Assembly (NCBI RefSeq): GCF_009755605.1 | Contig: NZ_WPNZ01000001.1 | Location: forward strand, 831,544-895,543 | Direction: 5' to 3' | Source: Streptomyces typhae | GTDB lineage: Bacteria > Actinomycetota > Actinomycetes > Streptomycetales > Streptomycetaceae | Length of the DNA stretch: 64,000 nt | Part shown: positions 62,319-64,000 of the stretch, piece by piece | How positions within the stretch are numbered: the stretch's first letter is position 1 | Layout: each line of letters opens with the position of its first letter | Position numbers and translations under genes: made by a program | The notes under the pieces: generated by a model | Databases searched by the model: none | Told to the model about the DNA's origin: nothing | Seen by the model: only the letters and a program-made list of their open reading frames with translations

Positions 62319-63128
62319 TCACCGTATCGGTCCGGTCCGGGGGCGAACGACCGGGCGTACCTCAGCGTCATGAGCACCAGTACCAGTCGACAGCTCCTCC
62401 GAGCTGCCCAGCACGTCCTGGAGATACTTCGCGCTCCAGTTGGAGACGGTGGAGTCCCCGATGTAGGCGAAGGTCATGACGAGGCAGAGCGGAAGAAGTG
62501 CCTTGAAGCCGACGGTGGCGGCTGAGGCCCGCTCGCGGGCACCCGTGGCGTCGCCGCCCCCCACATCCCCGTCGCCGTCCACGTACCACCGGCTCCCCAC
62601 CAGGGCGGCGGGCAGGAGCACCGCGACGACGGGGAGGTACGACACGAGCAGCGACAGGTCCCAGTGGGCTCCCGCCCACGCCAGCGAGGCGCCCATGATG
62701 CCGCCGAGGCTGTAGGCCGCGTGGAAGCCGAGCATGATGCTGCGTCCGTAGGCCCGCTGGAGGCTGACTCCCAGCATGTTCATCGACGCGTCCAGGGCTC
62801 CGACCGCGAGCCCGAACGCTCCCAGTGCCAGCGCGATCTCCCACAGGGCGTCACCCGCGCCCGCGCCGAGCAGCGCCAGCAGCACCACGGGCTGCGACCA
62901 CCGCAGCACCCGGCTGGGCGGCACCCTCCGCACAAGACGCTCGGTGCACACGCTCCCGATTCCGGCCAGGATCGGCACGGCGGCGAGGAAGAGGGGCAGC
63001 AGGCCGTCGGATATCCCGTACTGGTCCTGCAGCGCGGGTATGCGCGTCACGAGCAGCGCGAACGCGACGCCCTGCACGAGGAAGCCGAAGGCCAGCGAGG
63101 CCCTGCCGCGCCGCAGCGTTTCCGTCAT
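62319..63128 (-). pseudogene. Truncated MFS transporter
   Basis: A 269-residue frame beginning as an intact MFS protein (LVQGVAFALLVTRIPALQDQYGIS, GALDASMNMLGVSLQRAYGR). After LQDVLGSSEEL the sequence turns into TGTGAHDAEVRPVVRP and stops six bases before acuC. About 130-150 residues (helices 8-12) that full members have are missing. No other frame restores them, so this is a deletion, probably one that brought acuC closer. Confidence 0.75.
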
Positions 63129-63179
63129 GGAGGCGAAGCGTAGGTTCCTCGACTACTCGTGGGTAGACAGATCACTCCA

Positions 63180-63839
63180 CTACTTTTCCGTGGTGTCCGC
63201 GAGGAGGCCGGGCAGCTCGCTCAGGTGGCTGAACAGCCGGGTGGCTGCGTGGAGCCGTTCGGCAGGTGTCATGGCGGTGAAGCCGTAGACGTCCATGCCT
63301 GCCGCGTTGGCGGCCTGTACGCCGAGCGGGCTGTCCTCGATGACGAGGCACTTGTCGGGTGCGACGCCCATGCGGGCGGCGGCGTGCAGGAAGAGGTCGG
63401 GGGCCGGCTTGCCACGTCCGACGTCCTGGGAGCTGAAGATCCGCCCTTCGTCGAACCACTTGTCGAGCCCGGTCTTGCGGTGTCCGACACGGATCCGCTG
63501 GTGGCTCCCGGAGGACGCGAGGCAGTAGGGCACCCCGTCTGCGGTGAGCTGCTCCAGGAGCTCCATGGCTCCGGTCATGGGCTGCAGCTCACGTTCGAAG
63601 GCGGCGAAGACCCGCTCGTGGAAGATGTCGTCGAAGTCCTCGGGGAGCCGCTTTCCGGACCGTTCGAGAATGGTGTCGTGTACGCGGTGCATGGCGGCGC
63701 CCATGTAGTCGCGCAGGGATTCCTCGTACGAGGTGGGGTGGCCGAGTTCCGTCAGATAGGCGGCGAGCATGGTGTTGGAGAGAGGTTCGCTGTCCACCAG
63801 GACACCGTCGTTGTCGAAAATGATCAGCTCGTATCGCAT
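63180..63839 (-). CDS. HAD family hydrolase (beta-phosphoglucomutase-like)
   Basis: A 219-residue HAD phosphatase with motif I FDNDGVLVDSEP, motif II CLASSGS, motif III GRGKPAPDLFL and motif IV LVIEDSPLGVQAA. The helical cap and length fit the HAD-IA (beta-PGM/YcjU) group. The first Asp of motif I is followed by N-D instead of the common L-D. The substrate is unknown. The rRNA operon terminator lies upstream of it. Confidence 0.88.
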   Translation of the reverse strand: MRYELIIFDNDGVLVDSEPLSNTMLAAYLTELGHPTSYEESLRDYMGAAMHRVHDTILERSGKRLPEDFDDIFHERVFAAFERELQPMTGAMELLEQLTADGVPYCLASSGSHQRIRVGHRKTGLDKWFDEGRIFSSQDVGRGKPAPDLFLHAAARMGVAPDKCLVIEDSPLGVQAANAAGMDVYGFTAMTPAERLHAATRLFSHLSELPGLLADTTEK

Positions 63840-63880
63840 GCCTCGACCCTAAACGGCATGCCTGGAACTGTCCTGAACGC

Positions 63881-63916
63881 AGAAAACCCCCGCACCGTGA
63901 GGTGCGGGGGTTTTCT
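63881..63916 (-). terminator. rRNA operon terminator
   Basis: AGAAAACCCCCGCACC (63881-63896) pairs perfectly with 63901-63916, followed on the minus strand by T-rich sequence. It lies about 10 bases after the 5S gene. Confidence 0.92.
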
Positions 63917-63926
63917 CTCAAAATGA

Positions 63927-64000
63927 GTTCGGCGGCGTCCTACTCTCCCACAGGGTCCCCCCTGCAGTACCATCGGCGCTGTGAGGCTTAGCTTCCGGGT
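63927..64000 (-). rRNA. rrf: 5S rRNA, 3' part, cut by window edge
   Basis: Read on the minus strand the segment gives the 3' two thirds of Streptomyces 5S rRNA: CCGGAAGCTAAGCCTCACAG, CGCCGATGGTACTGCAGGG and GTGGGAGAGTAGGACGCCGCC. The rest of the rRNA operon lies beyond the right edge. Confidence 0.95.

Overview
The window is chromosomal DNA from a Streptomyces-like actinomycete. The evidence is very high GC with strong third-position GC bias, GTG/TTG starts, a chaplin gene, the developmental sigma factor gene bldN with its anti-sigma gene rsbN, the futalosine menaquinone route, a Rex-linked hemACD operon, and a 5S rRNA gene at the right edge. Gene order resembles two stretches that, from memory, lie apart in S. 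coelicolor (around SCO4469-4498 and SCO3303-3331). Here they are joined through an accessory stretch at about 21-35 kb.

Left part (0-21 kb). A truncated Lys/Ala-rich gene and a short chaplin are followed by a DAACS-family symporter gene preceded by a cysteine-rich leader peptide. The menaquinone genes come next: mqnE, an Lrp/AsnC regulator, ubiX, mqnP and mqnL, the last two overlapping by GTGA. After a 2OG oxygenase-like gene, an SRPBCC gene and an ECF sigma/CU044_5270 pair come the System II cytochrome c maturation genes (tlpA/resA, ccdA, resB, ccsB), a Tat lipoprotein related to polysaccharide deacetylases, a histidine phosphatase and hemL. Menaquinone, heme and cytochrome c assembly together serve the respiratory chain.

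Middle part (21-46 kb). This is a looser accessory region. It holds a class B PBP with an altered KTG motif, divergent from a LysR regulator that is translationally coupled to a beta-lactamase-like protein. It also has a DinB/maleylpyruvate-isomerase-like protein, an AraC regulator, GNAT, YnfA, an SDR, RtcB, two DUF3558 lipoproteins, a DUF2637 membrane protein and several gene remnants. The divergent lysS (class I) and argS follow, then a MocR-like aminotransferase, a membrane-anchored HTH protein with two DUF4232 proteins, an imine-reductase-like enzyme and a quinone oxidoreductase.

Right part (46-64 kb). hemB, hemD (fused with a methyltransferase domain), hemC, hemA and rex follow, the last four overlapping by 4 bp each, with a Rex operator upstream of rex. 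Next come a glutaredoxin, a HAD-IB phosphatase, bldN, rsbN behind a good match to a sigma-BldN promoter, an acyltransferase/epimerase pair, a 32-residue basic ribosomal protein, a BldC-like HTH protein, a phosphatase-labelled protein, acuC, a truncated MFS gene, a HAD hydrolase, and the 3' part of a 5S rRNA gene with its terminator. With hemL, all early heme steps from glutamyl-tRNA to uroporphyrinogen III are present.

A general trait is the number of short tandem duplications (14-24 bp units) in gene ends and intergenic spaces, plus two dispersed intergenic repeat families, one of which has become coding sequence inside a regulator. No CRISPR array, tRNA gene, intact transposase, prophage or antibiotic cluster was seen.
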